A stretch of 64,000 nucleotides of DNA from UBA11986 sp963734955 (lineage in GTDB: Bacteria > Bacteroidota > Ignavibacteria > UBA10030 > UBA6906). The position numbers were made by a program, and so were the translations under genes. The stretch lies in the NCBI GenBank assembly GCA_963734955.1, contig CAVTJO010000008.1:248001-312000 (forward strand). Reading direction: 5' to 3'. The notes below the pieces were generated by a model. It did not search any database, had not been told where the DNA came from, and was given only the letters and a program-made list of their open reading frames with translations. Positions within the stretch are counted from its first letter, which is position 1, and every line of letters begins with the position of its first letter. Below are positions 1 through 9,698 of the stretch, in pieces.

Positions 1-2
1 AA

Positions 3-2306
3 TCCGATGCCGGTAAAGACACATCACAATCCAAACTGAAAAAGAAGAAGGAAAATGCTGGAACGGATTTGATCCTTCGTGAATTGGCAAGCGGGAAGGA
101 AACAAGGATCGCGTTTGTTGTGTCATACGCAATCGACAGTACCTCGCACTTTCTTGCCTATGTAGTTGCAGACACAGTGGGAGGGACCAACGGGGTGTAT
201 CTGCGCGACCTTCATCAGAACGGTCAACCAGAGCGCCCTGTGCTCACTCGGGAGAACGGGACATTCACACATCTCACCTGGTCGAACGCCAACGGTAAGC
301 TTGCATTCGTGGGTGCGACAATGGATGACAAGGAGAAACCGGGTCCTGCTTCACTGTGGCTGTTGGATCCTCGCGAGCAAAATCCGACCGAGATCGTTAC
401 GTCGGATTCAGCCCCGGTAGGATGGACACTTCCATCGAAGAATGACCTCGCATGGTCAAAAGACGGGATGCAATTATTTTTTGGTTTTAGACCTCTCAAC
501 CAATCGGACAAGAAACCTGAAGAGGCGAAGGATACCACCATCGATGTGTTTGACATCGACGTAGTCTTGAAGAAGCGGGGAGTGGATGTGTGGGGGTGGA
601 ATGATCCGCGTATCATTCCGAACCAAAAGAAGCGATGGAAGGACGTCAAGGACCAAACATATCGGGCGGTCTATCATCTCGACACAAGGAAGGTGGTATC
701 TCTTGCCAACCTTGACTTGCCGTATGTTGATGTTCCTGAGAATCGGGATGTCGCTCTTGGTCGATCCAACGTTCCATATCTGAAGGAGCTTACCTGGGAC
801 GGTGACTTCGATGACGTATATCTCGTTGACTTGAAGAGCGGAGCGCGAACGAAAATAGTATCCCGCCTGGGAGGTCCTGCGTATCTTTCTCCGTCCGGAG
901 CATTTGTGCTCTACTATGAGAACAAGAACTGGTTCTTATACAGTGCTATAGATAATTCAACTCGCAATCTGACTGCTTCTCTTGCGGTTGCATTCTATGA
1001 TGAGGAAGACGACACCCCCGATCCGCCTTCCGCGTATGGTTTCGGTGGTTGGGTTGATAAGGACCGTTCCGTGCTTTTGTATGACCGGTATGATATCTGG
1101 GAAATCCCCACGGGATTAGGACAGGTGCAGAATGTCACTGACGGGGTTGGTCGCAGGAATGAGTTAACCTTCAGAATCCAGCGGCTCGACCCGGACCAGA
1201 GGTTCTTCAAGTTCGGAGAGCGGTTGCTACTGAGCGCATATCACAACAAGAAGAAGTTCACGGGGCTGTACGCGACCACGCTTGGAACCCCGGGTGTCGA
1301 GAAGCTTGCTGAAGAGCCGAAACGCTTCACGGTTCTGTCAAAGGCGAAGAGCTCGGACAGGATCATCTACACACGGGAAAGCTACACGGAGTTCCCCGAT
1401 GTGTGGATAAGCGATGCCGATTTCAAATCCCGGCGAAAAATTACTGATGCGAATCCACAGGTATCGGAGTTTGCGTGGGGAACGGCCGAGCTGGTCGAGT
1501 GGAACAGTCTGGACGGCGTACCATTGCAGGGGGTGCTTATCAAACCGGGGAACTATGAGGTTGGCAAGCGCTATCCGGTGCTTGTGTACTATTACGAGCT
1601 TTCCTCCCAGCGTTTGTACGACTTCAATGAAGTGGTGATCAACCACCGTCCGTGTTTTCCCTTCTATGCCAGCAATGGCTACGCAATTTTTCTTCCGGAT
1701 GTCCGGTTTGAAATCGGGAGCCCCGGCTTTTCTGCCACGAAGTGCGTTGTTCCCGGGGTGCAGAAGTTGATCGATATGGGCGTCGCAGATCCCAAGGCAA
1801 TTGCGCTACACGGACATTCATGGAGCGGATACGAGACGGCATTCATGGTTACCCAGACGAACATCTTCGCCGCGGCAATTGCCGGAGCTCCTGTAGCAAA
1901 CATGACCAGCGCGTACAGCGGCATCAGGCTTGAAAGCGGTCTTGCCCGCCAGTTTCAGTATGAAGAAGAGCAAAGCCGGATTGGCGGAAGCCTGTGGCAG
2001 TACCGGGACCGCTACATCGAGAACTCACCGGTGTTCTATGCAGACAGGATCAAAACGCCGCTGCTGATCGAGCTCGGTGATGAGGACGAAGCGGTTCCCT
2101 GGCAGCAGGGCGTCGAAATGTACCTTGCGATGCGGCGTCTCAACAAACCTTGCTGGATGCTTGAATACCGCGGCGAAGCCCACCATCTGAAGAACTATCC
2201 CAACAAGCTGGACTATTCCATCAAGTTCAAGGAATTCCTCGATCACTACCTCAAAGGCATGCCGGCCCCCGACTGGTTGACAAAGGGGGTTCCGTTCTCG
2301 GAATAA
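3..2306 (+). CDS. S9 family (prolyl oligopeptidase-type) peptidase, 5' end cut by window
   Basis: Serine peptidase of the alpha/beta-hydrolase S9 clan, expected to be exported and to cleave peptides. The frame is already open at base 3 (SDAGKDTSQSK...), so the true start lies outside the window and the TTG at 69 is only an internal codon; 767 residues are visible. The N-terminal two thirds are rich in beta-strand repeats, as in the family's propeller. The C-terminal third is the hydrolase domain: nucleophile Ser in GHSWSGYE (about residue 608), Asp in LGDEDEAVP (about 695) and His in RGEAHHL near the C-terminus. The classical GxSxGG is GHSWSG here. Family assignment is firm; substrate unknown. 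It is followed by an FKBP lipoprotein after 117 bases. Confidence 0.9.
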   Translation, partial: SDAGKDTSQSKLKKKKENAGTDLILRELASGKETRIAFVVSYAIDSTSHFLAYVVADTVGGTNGVYLRDLHQNGQPERPVLTRENGTFTHLTWSNANGKLAFVGATMDDKEKPGPASLWLLDPREQNPTEIVTSDSAPVGWTLPSKNDLAWSKDGMQLFFGFRPLNQSDKKPEEAKDTTIDVFDIDVVLKKRGVDVWGWNDPRIIPNQKKRWKDVKDQTYRAVYHLDTRKVVSLANLDLPYVDVPENRDVALGRSNVPYLKELTWDGDFDDVYLVDLKSGARTKIVSRLGGPAYLSPSGAFVLYYENKNWFLYSAIDNSTRNLTASLAVAFYDEEDDTPDPPSAYGFGGWVDKDRSVLLYDRYDIWEIPTGLGQVQNVTDGVGRRNELTFRIQRLDPDQRFFKFGERLLLSAYHNKKKFTGLYATTLGTPGVEKLAEEPKRFTVLSKAKSSDRIIYTRESYTEFPDVWISDADFKSRRKITDANPQVSEFAWGTAELVEWNSLDGVPLQGVLIKPGNYEVGKRYPVLVYYYELSSQRLYDFNEVVINHRPCFPFYASNGYAIFLPDVRFEIGSPGFSATKCVVPGVQKLIDMGVADPKAIALHGHSWSGYETAFMVTQTNIFAAAIAGAPVANMTSAYSGIRLESGLARQFQYEEEQSRIGGSLWQYRDRYIENSPVFYADRIKTPLLIELGDEDEAVPWQQGVEMYLAMRRLNKPCWMLEYRGEAHHLKNYPNKLDYSIKFKEFLDHYLKGMPAPDWLTKGVPFSE

Positions 2307-2423
2307 TCTTCGTGGAACAAATCCCAGGAGTGAGTATATTGTACGTCATATTGTGACTCCAGTGGCGATACGCAGGAGGAGCCTGCTCGCGGAAGTCACT
2401 TACTTCAAGAAAGGATGTAGTCG

Positions 2424-3116
2424 ATGAGAACGATGTTGGTCGCGCTGCTCGCCATGGTTATGGCAGGCTGTCAATCATCCGGCGACAAAAAGTCGGAGCT
2501 GAAGACGCAGAAGGACAAGGTCAGCTATGCCATCGGTTTGAATATCGGTGCAAACATGGTGAAGGATTCGCTCGACCTCGATTACCCGGCCTTGCTGCAG
2601 GGAATCAAGGACGCGTGGCTGGATACATCAAAGCAGATGTTGAAACCGGCTGACGTGAAAACAACGATGATGACATGGCAGCAGGAAATGCAGTCAAAGC
2701 GCATGGATAAACAGAAATTGCTGGGAGCCAAGAACCGCGAGGATGGCGAGAAGTTTCTGGCAGAAAACAAGAAGGAGGCTGACGTCGTCACCTTGCCGAG
2801 TGGGCTGCAGTATAAGATCATAACAGAAGGAAAGGGCCCATCCCCGAAGGCCACTCAAACCGTGACAACGAACTATGTGGGAACGCTGATCAACGGACAC
2901 GAGTTCGACAGCTCGTATAAGCACGGTGAGCCGGCCGTCTTTCCTTGCAACGGTGTGATAAAGGGCTGGACGGAAGCCCTGCAACTGATGAAAGTCGGTT
3001 CGAAGTGGAAGCTGTTCATCCCCGCAGATCTTGCGTACGGCGATCAGGGTGCCGGGGACGTCATTCCTCCCGGCTCGACACTCATTTTCGAGATCGAGCT
3101 TCTGGGGATCAAATAG
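2424..3116 (+). CDS. FKBP-type peptidyl-prolyl cis-trans isomerase lipoprotein
   Basis: Proline isomerase assisting folding in the periplasm or at the outer membrane. The first 16 residues form a lipoprotein signal with lipobox MAGC. Residues 35-115 are a helical segment with SYAIGLNIG, typical of the FkpA/Mip N-terminal dimerisation domain. Residues 122-230 are the FKBP domain, with LPSGLQYK, TNYVGTL, FDSS, VIKGWTEAL and the closing IPPGSTLIFEIELL. Length 230 fits the family. ATG at 2424 follows an AAGGATG stretch. The downstream PAP2-like gene begins nine bases after this stop. Confidence 0.93.
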   Translation: MRTMLVALLAMVMAGCQSSGDKKSELKTQKDKVSYAIGLNIGANMVKDSLDLDYPALLQGIKDAWLDTSKQMLKPADVKTTMMTWQQEMQSKRMDKQKLLGAKNREDGEKFLAENKKEADVVTLPSGLQYKIITEGKGPSPKATQTVTTNYVGTLINGHEFDSSYKHGEPAVFPCNGVIKGWTEALQLMKVGSKWKLFIPADLAYGDQGAGDVIPPGSTLIFEIELLGIK

Positions 3117-3124
3117 GCCTGCTT

Positions 3125-3787
3125 ATGTCCGACCGGGAAGCCGGATCATCAGGCACATTAGCGAACGAATGGAAGGCGGCATGGAGCAATGCTGCCTTCC
3201 GCGTTCAGTTGGTCATCACCGTCCCGTTGTTGATTATCCTGCTTTCCCTGTTTTCGCACTTCCTTGCATGGGTTGAGTCACGATCGGGAGTCGTCCTTCA
3301 CGATCCGATCATCGCTCATACAGCAGCCCATGAGTTTACGTGGCCAATTTTCATTCTGATCTATGCCGGTCTTGTCATCGGGCTTGTTACGCTGAGCGAA
3401 AGTCCGTGGCGGCTGCTGATGGCCTTGCAGTCGTACGTTCTCATGGTGTGCATCCGGATTGTGGCGATGTACATCACTCCTCTTGATCCACCCGCCGGGA
3501 TCATTCCTCTTGCCGATCCGTTCGTGCAGTTCGTCGGCTCGGGCACAGTGCCAACAAAGGACTTGTTCTTCTCGGGACATACCGCCACGCTGATGATACT
3601 TTCCTTCGCTGCTGATCGTCGTCGGTTACAGGCGTTCTTCGCAATCGGTGCCCTGATCGTTGGAGTGTTGATTGTATGGCAGCATGTCCACTATGCCGTG
3701 GATGTGTTGATGGCACCGTTTGTCGCGTACGCAAGCTATCGGATTGTGGTGCTGGGAAATTCCTTCATCACTCCTAAAGGCAATTGA
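3125..3787 (+). CDS. PAP2/sphingomyelin-synthase-like membrane protein
   Basis: Polytopic membrane protein of 220 residues with about six hydrophobic segments. It carries the conserved lipid phosphatase/phosphotransferase motifs: FFSGHT with His152, and HVHYAVDV with His189 and Asp193, resembling the His-His-Asp triad of the sphingomyelin synthase/PAP2 superfamily. It probably acts on a lipid head group at the inner membrane; the substrate cannot be read from sequence. ATG at 3125 is chosen because upstream in-frame codons lie inside the FKBP gene. Its TGA overlaps the next ATG by one base (TGATG), implying coupled translation. A paralogue at 22485-23159 lacks the first catalytic His. Confidence 0.75.
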   Translation: MSDREAGSSGTLANEWKAAWSNAAFRVQLVITVPLLIILLSLFSHFLAWVESRSGVVLHDPIIAHTAAHEFTWPIFILIYAGLVIGLVTLSESPWRLLMALQSYVLMVCIRIVAMYITPLDPPAGIIPLADPFVQFVGSGTVPTKDLFFSGHTATLMILSFAADRRRLQAFFAIGALIVGVLIVWQHVHYAVDVLMAPFVAYASYRIVVLGNSFITPKGN

Positions 3788-5007
3788 TGAGACTGCTTAT
3801 TGTATCGGCAATTCTGTTTGCTCTGCACTGTGCATCAGCAGGAGAGTATTCCGGCAACCAGCCGGACGACGACCTGATGAAGAAGGCGAGGAAGCTCGCG
3901 CAGGAGTTCATCGTTGTGGACACACACATTGATGCCCCTGAACAAATGCTGGAGAAGCCCCAGAATCTCAGCAAGCGGACGAAGAGTGATTTTGACTATG
4001 TGAAAGCCAGAGAAGGTGGTCTGAACTGTGGGTTCATGGCAGTGTATGTTCCCGCAAGCTATCAGCAAAAGGGGGGAGCGAAGGTATACGCGGAGAAGCT
4101 CGCTGCGATGGTGGAGGGTTGGACAACTACATGGTCTGACAAATTTGTTCTTGCCCGGTCCGCCGCCGATGTCACAGCGCAGTTCACATCGGGCAAAATC
4201 TCCCTTGCGATGGGGATGGAGAACGCGGCCGGCATCGAACACGACCTGAAGAATATTCAATACTTTTATGACAGAGGAATCAGGTATGTTACGCTCACGC
4301 ATGCGAAGGATAACCTGATCTGTGATTCTTCGTATGACACGACGCGTACGTGGCATGGCTTAAGTGCGTTCGGTCGCGACGTCATTGCGGAATTGAACCG
4401 CGTTGGTATCATGGTGGATGTGTCGCACGTTTCCGACAGTGCATTCTACCAGGTGATGCAAATTTCGAAGGCACCGGTGATCGCGTCGCATTCTTCGTGT
4501 CGTTACTTCACCCCGGGGTTTGAGCGCAACATGAGCGACGACATGATCAAACTTCTCGCTTCAAGAGGCGGTGTCATCCAGATCAATTTCGGGTCGTCGT
4601 TTATCAGCGACGCGTACCGGAAGGGAGAGGAGAATACAGACAAACGAATTGCAGACCACCTGAAAGCGATCCATGTTTCTCCGGATGATTCTGCAGGTCG
4701 GGCGTATGCGCGCAGGTATTACAAGCTCCACCCCGTGAAAGTTGCGGATGTATCCGAAGTGGCGCAACACATCGACCACGTGACCAAGCTCGTCGGAGTG
4801 GATTATGTTGGATTCGGCTCGGATTTCGATGGTGTCGGGAACAGTCTGCCGACGGGGCTGAAAGATGTATCGTATTATCCCAACCTGATCCGGGAGTTGC
4901 TCAAGATGGGATATCGTGACGAGGATATCCAGAAGATCTGCTCGGGGAATCTTCTCCGTGTCTGGTCGGCAGTTGAACGAACCGCGAAGCTCCTTCAGAA
5001 CAGGTAG
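3787..5007 (+). CDS. membrane dipeptidase (M19 family)
   Basis: Zinc-dependent dipeptidase of the renal dipeptidase/M19 family, probably periplasmic since residues 1-19 form a signal peptide ending ASA. Visible family marks are the metal-binding VDTHIDAP (His47, Asp49), the glutamate in AMGMENA, VTLTHAKDN, VDVSHVSD, IASHSSCRYF and VGFGSDFDGV near the C-terminus. Length 406 is normal. ATG at 3787 is preferred over the TTG one codon earlier because it forms the TGATG coupling with the upstream PAP2-like gene. Natural substrate unknown; the family hydrolyses dipeptides with L- or D-residues. Confidence 0.92.
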   Translation: MRLLIVSAILFALHCASAGEYSGNQPDDDLMKKARKLAQEFIVVDTHIDAPEQMLEKPQNLSKRTKSDFDYVKAREGGLNCGFMAVYVPASYQQKGGAKVYAEKLAAMVEGWTTTWSDKFVLARSAADVTAQFTSGKISLAMGMENAAGIEHDLKNIQYFYDRGIRYVTLTHAKDNLICDSSYDTTRTWHGLSAFGRDVIAELNRVGIMVDVSHVSDSAFYQVMQISKAPVIASHSSCRYFTPGFERNMSDDMIKLLASRGGVIQINFGSSFISDAYRKGEENTDKRIADHLKAIHVSPDDSAGRAYARRYYKLHPVKVADVSEVAQHIDHVTKLVGVDYVGFGSDFDGVGNSLPTGLKDVSYYPNLIRELLKMGYRDEDIQKICSGNLLRVWSAVERTAKLLQNR

Positions 5008-5125
5008 CCCATCCAACGCATGAGCACAACGCTGATCATGTTCCTTCATACCGCACGTCTACGTTTCAAACTCCATCCAGGTTGAGCCAGTGGGTTGCAG
5101 CCCGCCGATTCATTGCAGCTTCCTC

Positions 5126-6718
5126 TTAGTTTTTGAACGGAAGCTCAGAGAGTCTGATCGCCGGGTTCTTTTCAGCGAAGTAATTCAATGCCCATTCTCC
5201 CGGAAACAAAATAGCGGGTTGCTGGTCGGCACTTTCTGCCAGCGCGGTGCCGGTCGGGAGGAGTAATCGTGCGAGCAACTCCTTGTCCATACCGGGGTCG
5301 ACCCACCTGAGAAGCTTCCACTCGGTCTGCTCGAGTCGCGATGGTGCGCCGTACTCACTTTCGAGCCGATACTGCACCACCTCAAACTGTAACGGTCCGA
5401 CTGCCGCGAGGACCGGGACCTTTTGACCAGAGTTCTTCAACTGAAAACCCTGGACGACCCCCTCCTGTAGTAATTGATCGACGCCGTCACGGAATTTCTT
5501 GTAGAGTCCCGGATTCGGATTGTGCAGCATTGCAAAGACTTCAGGTGGGAAGTGAGGGATTTCGTTGTACTCGATGGAGTCATCCTCAGACAGTGTATCA
5601 CCGATGCCGAAGCTTGACTGTCCCACAAATCCGACGATGTCTCCCGGAAATGCTTCATCAACAGTTTCCCGTTGTTGGCCGAAGAGTTTGCTCGCGTTGG
5701 ACAGGCGGACCTTTTTCCCCGTTCGGGAATGGGTGACGAACATGTCCCGCGAGAATTTTCCGGAGCATACCCGAAGGAACGCGATACGGTCACGGTGTTT
5801 CGGGTCCATGTTCGCCTGGATTTTGAAGATGAATCCGGAAAAAGTCTCATGGTCCAATGGAACAACCTGGCCGCGGCTGGTGCGGGGTCTCGGGGTTCCC
5901 GCGTACGTGAGGAATCCGTCAAGCAATAACTGGACGCCAAAGTTATTTCGTGCACTCCCGAAAAAGACCGGAGTCTTCCGGCCGCTGAGAACTGCCTCGG
6001 CATCGAATGCCTCACCTGCATGGTCGAGCATCTGCAACTCCTCATGCATGGTCGTGTAGGTCTTTTCGTCGAGGCGTTCACGCACAATCGGGTCGGAAAG
6101 ATCGGCAACCTCGACGGGTGCACGGTACGAGCCGCTTGTGTTGAGCTCGTACAAATGCACCTGTTTGGCCTGCCGGTCGAACACGCCTCTGAATTCAAAA
6201 CCCGTTCCAAGCGGCCAGTTCATTGCGACGGCGCCAATCTTCAAAACACTCTCCAACTCGTCCAGAAGGGCAATCGGATCCTTCGTCGGCCGGTCAAGCT
6301 TGTTCATGAATGTGAAGATGGGAATCTCCCGCCGTCGGCACACTTCGAAGAGCTTCCGTGTTTGCTTCTCGATTCCCTTGGCCGCATCAATCACCATCAC
6401 CACCGCATCAACGGCAGTGAGCACCCGATACGTATCCTCGGAGAAATCCTGGTGACCGGGGGTATCCAGCAAATTGATTCGATAACCGTTGTACTCAAAC
6501 TGCAACACCGTTGAGCTTATGGAAATGCCGCGCTTGCGCTCAAGCTCCATCCAGTCGGATGTTGACTGGCGTTGGTTCTTCCGCGCGGTAACGGAGCCTG
6601 CCAATTGCACTGCGCCGCCGTAGAGAAGGAATTTCTCGGTAAGCGTGGTCTTCCCGGCGTCCGGATGAGAGATAATGGCAAATGTGCGGCGACGCTGAAT
6701 CTCTTCCCTGATCCCCAT
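5126..6718 (-). CDS. prfC: peptide chain release factor 3 (RF3)
   Basis: GTPase that recycles RF1/RF2 from the ribosome after termination. The N-terminal GTPase domain shows G1 SHPDAGKTTLTEK (from residue 17), the RF3-type G2 region RGISISSTV, G3 DTPGHQDFSEDT and G4 NKLDR. The C-terminal half has RF3-like stretches such as FPPEVFAMLHN and LQFEVVQYRLESEYG. Length 530 is standard. It lies convergent to the dipeptidase gene and divergent from ettA, so a 173-base intergenic region serves both. No clear ribosome binding site precedes the chosen ATG, but the N-terminus aligns with the family. Confidence 0.97.
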   Translation of the reverse strand: MGIREEIQRRRTFAIISHPDAGKTTLTEKFLLYGGAVQLAGSVTARKNQRQSTSDWMELERKRGISISSTVLQFEYNGYRINLLDTPGHQDFSEDTYRVLTAVDAVVMVIDAAKGIEKQTRKLFEVCRRREIPIFTFMNKLDRPTKDPIALLDELESVLKIGAVAMNWPLGTGFEFRGVFDRQAKQVHLYELNTSGSYRAPVEVADLSDPIVRERLDEKTYTTMHEELQMLDHAGEAFDAEAVLSGRKTPVFFGSARNNFGVQLLLDGFLTYAGTPRPRTSRGQVVPLDHETFSGFIFKIQANMDPKHRDRIAFLRVCSGKFSRDMFVTHSRTGKKVRLSNASKLFGQQRETVDEAFPGDIVGFVGQSSFGIGDTLSEDDSIEYNEIPHFPPEVFAMLHNPNPGLYKKFRDGVDQLLQEGVVQGFQLKNSGQKVPVLAAVGPLQFEVVQYRLESEYGAPSRLEQTEWKLLRWVDPGMDKELLARLLLPTGTALAESADQQPAILFPGEWALNYFAEKNPAIRLSELPFKN

Positions 6719-6817
6719 GAACAGTTGATCGTGGTGTAGTGGTGGTGATCGGCAAATGCAGATGCCACATCTTCGTGGCTCTTATGATAAGAAATTCCCG
6801 ACCAAGAAGGAATCCCG

Positions 6818-6846
6818 TTGTGCAAGGCGGATGCTATTGGTATATT
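6818..6846 (+). promoter_or_regulatory. sigma70-type promoter of ettA
   Basis: TTGTGC at 6818-6823, a 17-base spacer, and TATATT at 6841-6846, about 45 bases before the ettA start. The spacing and -10 box fit the classical primary sigma consensus; the -35 box is moderate. Predicted by eye. Confidence 0.55.
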
Positions 6847-6891
6847 GTAGATGAAACGCGCCGCACTCACATCAGCAACGCAATCATACTC

Positions 6892-8562
6892 ATGAGCGAC
6901 AACAAAATCATCTTCTCGATGGTGGGCGTCGGGAAGGTCTACAAGCCCAACAAGCAGGTTCTCAAGGATATCTACCTTTCGTTCTTTTACGGTGCGAAGA
7001 TCGGTGTCCTTGGTCTCAACGGCTCCGGAAAGAGCTCGCTCCTCAAACTTGTTGCGGGTGTCGACAAGGATCATCTCGGCGAGATAACGGTGCAAAAGGG
7101 AATCACGTTCGGGTACCTTCCTCAGGAACCTGAACTCGACCCGGCGAGAACTGTGCGCGAAGTTGTTGAGGAAGGTGCGCAGGAGACTGTCACCTTGTTG
7201 AAGGAGTATGAAACCGTCAGCGCACAGTTCTCTGAACCGGACGCTGACTTCGACGTGCTGATGGAGAAACAGGCGAAGCTTCAGGAGAAGATCGACCATC
7301 TGAACGCATGGGATCTGGACAGCAGGCTCGAACAGGCGATGGATGCACTCCGCTGTCCGCCTGGTGATACTCTTGTCTCGGTAATCTCGGGCGGTGAACG
7401 CCGTCGCGTGGCGTTGTGTCGTTTGCTTCTGCAGGAACCCGACGTGCTTTTGCTCGATGAACCGACGAATCACCTGGATGCCGAATCAGTGGCGTGGCTT
7501 GAACAACACCTCGCGCAATACAAGGGCACGGTCCTGGCCGTTACGCACGATCGTTACTTCCTTGACAACGTTGCCGGATGGATTCTTGAACTTGACCGCG
7601 GAGAGGGAATCCCGTTCAAGGGGAACTATTCGTCATGGCTGGAACAGAAGCAGCAACGACTTGCAGTGGAGGAGAAGCAGGAGTCAAAGCGTGTCAAGAC
7701 ACTGGAGCGTGAGCTTGAGTGGATTCGCATGAATCCAAAGGGTCGACAATCCAAGAGCAAGGCCCGCATTTCCGCCTACGAGAAAATGCTTTCAGATGAA
7801 CAGGACAAACGCAACGAGGAAATTGAGATCTATGTCCCTCCAGGGCCAAGGCTTGGCAATCTCGTCATTGAAGCGCACCAGGTGTCAAAGGCATACGGTG
7901 ATAACCTCTTGTACGAGGATTTGAATTTCTCGCTTCCGCCCGGCGGCATTGTTGGTATCATCGGACCGAATGGTGCCGGGAAGACAACACTCTTCCGGAT
8001 GATCACGGGTCAGGAGAAGCCCGATTCCGGCACAATCAGGATCGGTGATACCGTCAAGCTGGCCTATGTCGATCAGAACAGACCTCTTGATCCGGCAAAA
8101 TCCATCTGGCAGGAGATTTCCGGCGGCGAGGATCTCATCAAACTGGGCAACCGTGAAGTGAATTCCCGCGCATATGTCGCACGGTTTAACTTCAGCGGTA
8201 CAGACCAGCAGAAGAACGTGGGCGTGCTCTCAGGAGGGGAGCGAAACCGTGTCCATCTGGCGAAGGTGTTGAGGGAAGGAGCAAACGTGTTACTGCTCGA
8301 CGAACCAACGAACGACCTCGATGTCAACACACTGCGCGCTCTGGAAGATGCGCTGCTCAACTTTGCCGGTTGTGCAGTGGTGATCACGCACGATCGTTGG
8401 TTCCTCGACCGCGTGGCAACACATGTTCTGGCATTCGAAGGAGAGAGCAAGGTGGTCTGGTTCGAAGGCAACTTCACTTCGTATGAAGAGGATCGCAAAC
8501 GCCGACTTGGCATCGAAGCCGATCGTCCTCATCGGATAAAGTACAAGAAGATGATGCGATGA
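6892..8562 (+). CDS. ettA: energy-dependent translational throttle protein EttA (ABC-F ATPase)
   Basis: Cytosolic ABC-F ATPase without membrane domains that acts at the ribosomal E site and gates the start of elongation. It has two nucleotide-binding domains: Walker A GLNGSGKSS (41-49) with signature SGGERRR, and GPNGAGKTT (about 360) with SGGERNR. Both have Walker B DEPTN and His switches in VTHDRYFLDNV and ITHDRWFLDRV. The inserted arm and inter-domain linker (around LEWIRMNPKGRQ) are typical of EttA. The start is placed at MSDNK, giving 556 residues, the EttA length; longer upstream readings add unconserved residues. The stop overlaps the next start by four bases. Confidence 0.96.
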   Translation: MSDNKIIFSMVGVGKVYKPNKQVLKDIYLSFFYGAKIGVLGLNGSGKSSLLKLVAGVDKDHLGEITVQKGITFGYLPQEPELDPARTVREVVEEGAQETVTLLKEYETVSAQFSEPDADFDVLMEKQAKLQEKIDHLNAWDLDSRLEQAMDALRCPPGDTLVSVISGGERRRVALCRLLLQEPDVLLLDEPTNHLDAESVAWLEQHLAQYKGTVLAVTHDRYFLDNVAGWILELDRGEGIPFKGNYSSWLEQKQQRLAVEEKQESKRVKTLERELEWIRMNPKGRQSKSKARISAYEKMLSDEQDKRNEEIEIYVPPGPRLGNLVIEAHQVSKAYGDNLLYEDLNFSLPPGGIVGIIGPNGAGKTTLFRMITGQEKPDSGTIRIGDTVKLAYVDQNRPLDPAKSIWQEISGGEDLIKLGNREVNSRAYVARFNFSGTDQQKNVGVLSGGERNRVHLAKVLREGANVLLLDEPTNDLDVNTLRALEDALLNFAGCAVVITHDRWFLDRVATHVLAFEGESKVVWFEGNFTSYEEDRKRRLGIEADRPHRIKYKKMMR

Positions 8563-9629
8563 AGCGTGCCTCAGCGGGCCAGGGTGCGTGTCGCCTCATT
8601 TTGTTCCTTGCAACGCTCGCAGTTCCGTATGATGGCCTCGGTCAGGATTCAACAACACTCTACCCGATTGTCGTTAATTCAAAGCGCGGTTTCATGGAAC
8701 GGACCGGCAAAGTCGTAATCCCTCCGCGTTATGATTACGCCTCCTCATTCTCCAACGGTCGTGCATTGGTCAAGATGGGGGAGGCCGGGGCAAACGGCAC
8801 TCTGTCCCGTTATGTCTCGAGAATGTATGTTCGCAGCGACGGGAGTGTGGCAATGGAGCCTGACTTCGATGAGTGTGAGGGGTTTCATGAGGGATATGCG
8901 AAGGTGCGCGACGATGGGGGATTCTTCAGCAGCAGGAAATGGGGTTTCATTGACACTGCGGGACACGTTATTGTGGAGCCGGCATTCCACGATGTCGGCA
9001 ATTTCTCTGAAGGCAGAGCCTGGATCTCCCAGCAACGCAGCATCTTCTTTTTCGCACTCGACACAAAATACGGGTTCATCAACACGAAAGGAGAGGAAGT
9101 CATTCCGATTAAGTTTGAGGGAGCAGGGAATTTTTCCGAAGGGCTTGCCAACGTGATTGTGAACGGACGCAGAGGGTTTATCGATTCAAGCGGCTCGATC
9201 GTCATCCCACCGGCCTTTGATCGCGTCGGTGCATTTTCGGATGGGGTTGCGTGGGTTCGCCTTGGTGGAAAGTACGGGTATATCGACCGTGGGGGGAAGT
9301 TGGTCATCGATACCATCTTCGAGGATGCTCGTGACTTCTCCTGCGGATTCGGACTCGTGAAGAAAGGCGGTGCATGGGGATACATCAACAGGATGGGTGA
9401 CGTTACCATTCAACCATGCTATTCAAATGCATCGCTGTATTCTGATTCGTTGGCCGCCGTGTTCGCGGATGGCGGATGGGGATTCATTGACACGCACGGA
9501 AAGTTAATCATTGCGCCGCGGTTTGAATATGCGTGGGGATTTCATGGCGGCATTGCACGAGTCGAGATTGGAAAACACTGGGGCTATATTGACCGGAAGG
9601 GAAACTACATCTGGAAACCTACCAACTAA
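8559..9629 (+). CDS. WG-repeat secreted protein
   Basis: 356-residue protein with an N-terminal signal sequence (cleavage near the GLGQ region) followed by about nine WG-type repeats of roughly 35-45 residues, each built around (W/Y)GFIDxxGxxVIPPxF. The repeats probably form a beta-sheet scaffold; WG repeats are known as an interaction module without enzymatic activity. Its ATG overlaps the ettA stop (ATGA), so the two may be translated together, although no functional link is known. The repeat family is certain; the function is not. Confidence 0.85.
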   Translation: MKRASAGQGACRLILFLATLAVPYDGLGQDSTTLYPIVVNSKRGFMERTGKVVIPPRYDYASSFSNGRALVKMGEAGANGTLSRYVSRMYVRSDGSVAMEPDFDECEGFHEGYAKVRDDGGFFSSRKWGFIDTAGHVIVEPAFHDVGNFSEGRAWISQQRSIFFFALDTKYGFINTKGEEVIPIKFEGAGNFSEGLANVIVNGRRGFIDSSGSIVIPPAFDRVGAFSDGVAWVRLGGKYGYIDRGGKLVIDTIFEDARDFSCGFGLVKKGGAWGYINRMGDVTIQPCYSNASLYSDSLAAVFADGGWGFIDTHGKLIIAPRFEYAWGFHGGIARVEIGKHWGYIDRKGNYIWKPTN

Positions 9630-9635
9630 GCAACC

Positions 9636-9664
9636 TTGCTATTCAGACCTCTTTTGGATATATT
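9636..9664 (+). promoter_or_regulatory. sigma70-type promoter of the DipZ-like gene
   Basis: TTGCTA at 9636-9641, a 17-base spacer and TATATT at 9659-9664, located 35 bases before the ATG at 9699. A transcript would start close to base 9671. Predicted by eye. Confidence 0.5.
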
Positions 9665-9698
9665 TTTTGAGATGTCTTTGCTCGTGAGGTAAAAGAGG

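Noticed and set aside
69..2306. TTG at 69 as the start of the S9 peptidase
   Set aside because: The frame is open from base 3 with protein-like sequence, so the gene simply extends past the left edge.
6517..7473. Long minus-strand frame (318 codons) across prfC and ettA
   Set aside because: It overlaps two well-recognised genes and has no recognisable domains.
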